Part shown: one piece after another, positions 62,615-64,000 of the stretch
Layout: each line of letters begins with the position of its first letter
Position numbering within the stretch: the stretch's first letter is position 1
Source of the DNA: Perkinsus olseni
Taxonomy: Eukaryota > Perkinsozoa > Perkinsida > Perkinsidae
Direction: 5' to 3'
Length of the DNA: 64,000 bases
NCBI GenBank assembly: GCA_013115135.1
Contig: JABANP010000050.1
Location: forward strand, 1 to 64,000
Translations under genes and position numbers: made by a program
Notes under the pieces: generated by a model
Told to the model about the DNA's origin: nothing
Seen by the model: the letters and a program-made list of their open reading frames with translations, nothing else
Database searches by the model: none

Positions 62615-64000
62615 GTGTCATCATGTCCATGGTCGGCCGTGTCGGAAGCGCCAGAGACGTGTCATGTTGTGTTAGATGGGGTAGATAATTGGCGTGAGGG
62701 TGAATTGTTGTTCGCGGGGCCAGATCACTCCTCCTCCCGAAGCTTCTCGCAAGAGAACCAATCGGCGGCCGACAGTGCATCTCTCAGTGAGCCCTTGTTG
62801 CAAATACATGGCAAGCCTCGGTGAAGGGTGTCGAGTTCGCAAGCTCGGTGCTCTCTCTGAGTATGTTGCGGCGATGGGTGAAGAGTATCCGAAGACGGCC
62901 TGGAACGTCGGTGGTGTCATCGAGCTCGAACCCTCAGGTCGGCTTCCTTGTGGGAATGGAATGCTCTGAAGAGGATCGCCGTTCGATCAGCGTGTGTCCT
63001 TGGGATTGTTAGATTCTGCTTTGACCGTTTTAGTTTCTCCCCTCAGCCGGAAGGAGCTCGCCCACACTCTCAGTACGCGTCTAGTGTCCAAGCGCACCGC
63101 GTAGTCCGGGAAGCGATGGAGACTCGCTGAGATACAGACGGCACCGGAATCGAAGCTCAGCGTGGGCCTCTCTGCTAGGTTCCGATCGAGATTATGCTGC
63201 TTGGAGAAGGCTCGACTGGGAGTCGAGCACCATTACTGGATGGAGGATATGGGTGATAAGTTCGATGTTCTGGATGTCATCTACGAAGTTGATGCTGGTG
63301 AGCTCTAGAACTCGGAATTTCCGGACTGAACCGAGTCATTAAAGACATCTCTAATGCGCTATCATGGTGACGCATTGTAGATACAGTCCGGCCATTGTAT
63401 TCTGACCGAACTTCGGTCACGCCGGTCGAGGCCATGCTCGAGAACCGTGTCCAGCAGCCTTTCGATAGATCTCTCCCGCCTTGGCGGGTATTCATGGTAA
63501 GAGGCGACGTGCTTGGCCGAGACCTAATGGTCTGCGCATTCGAGGTTAATGAGCGTGTAACGAGAGGCCAACAAGCCCTCGTCCGCACCAGCCTGGTATT
63601 CAACTTGCATCATGTACTCGGCGATGGGTTCACATTGATGAATGCGCTATTGGATACGACGACACCCCGAGACGAATATGGCGCTAATCCGAAGGCCCGT
63701 GTCACATTGGCGTCCACGATCAATGGCCGCCGATCTGCTCTCGTAATATGTAGCTTACGGGCCGTTATGGGTGTGATCTGATTACTGCTCCTCCCAGACT
63801 GCGGTGGATTGTTTTTTGGATTTGCATGATTCCTATTGCTCTGTTGAAGTTGACGTATGGGTATTTAAGAAGTGATTCACGAAGTCCATTTCATCCCCGA
63901 GGTGAACTCCGCGGGGACAGACAAGTGAGCTATCCTGTGCGATTTTGCCGCGCACTGCATGAAGGCCGCAGGTTCGCTTCTGCAAGCCCATACCTCTGAA
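62615..64000 (+). CDS. Wax-ester synthase / DGAT-like acyltransferase, 5' part
   Basis: WS/DGAT enzymes esterify acyl-CoA with alcohols or diacylglycerol. Exons on the plus strand give ARLGVEHHYWMEDMGDKFDV, an intron (about 63299-63382), then LENRVQQPFDRSLPPWRVFM (the l-D-R-P-l-W-e family block), and FNLHHVLGDGFTLMNALL with the HHxxxDG catalytic motif. Another intron (about 63747-63798) leads to TAVDCFLDLHDSYCSVEVD, and coding continues to the window edge. N-terminal exons from ATG 62615 or 62624 are uncertain. Only about half of a typical 450-500-residue protein is in view. It starts 2 bp after the stop of the actin-related gene if ATG 62615 is right. Confidence 0.72.

Overview
The window is a nuclear segment from a eukaryote with many short GT-AG introns, mostly about 30-70 nt. 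I infer a perkinsid alveolate (Perkinsus-like). The main evidence is a sequence at 12-33, repeated at 1934-1955, that matches the conserved 22-nt dinoflagellate/perkinsid trans-splicing leader at 20 of 22 positions. The short-intron architecture and a secreted protein of a type I associate with Perkinsus fit this, but the assignment is not proven.

The left part (1 to about 24 kb) is mobile-element and repeat territory. In order it holds: a decayed gag-protease retroelement that begins with the leader-like sequence; a truncated second copy; one arm of a 590-bp inverted repeat; a hAT-like BED-finger transposase relic (minus strand); an unrecognised minus-strand gene; a 1,045-bp near-perfect tandem duplication plus a diverged third copy; the other inverted-repeat arm; a second hAT-like relic; a gag relic (minus strand); and a Mutator-like (MULE) transposase gene whose 869-nt intron is filled by a 31-bp minisatellite. 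The non-coding DNA around the MULE (about 14.5-15.7 and 19.6-23.5 kb) is dense in short perfect palindromes whose two arms are often separated by one base.

The right part (24-64 kb) is gene-rich. Spliced genes that I could rebuild exon by exon, or nearly so, include: PIGA (GPI anchor synthesis, +), a secreted two-domain protein (-), TBCB (tubulin cofactor B, -), a katanin p60-type AAA ATPase (-), an FG nucleoporin (-), CCZ1 (-), an LMBRD2-type membrane protein (-), a DUF1336/EDR2-like protein (+), WDR12/YTM1 (ribosome biogenesis, +), a divergent actin-related protein (+) and the 5' part of a wax-ester-synthase/DGAT-like acyltransferase (+, running off the edge). Among them lie unrecognised genes, notably a 640-residue protein with seven imperfect repeats of about 45-52 residues.

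The genes share no obvious pathway. There are two cytoskeletal genes head to tail (TBCB and katanin) and several membrane-trafficking or lipid genes (PIGA, CCZ1, LMBRD2, the DUF1336 protein, the acyltransferase). Exon coordinates come from reading frames and splice signals by eye, so gene ends are approximate unless a stop or start codon is named.
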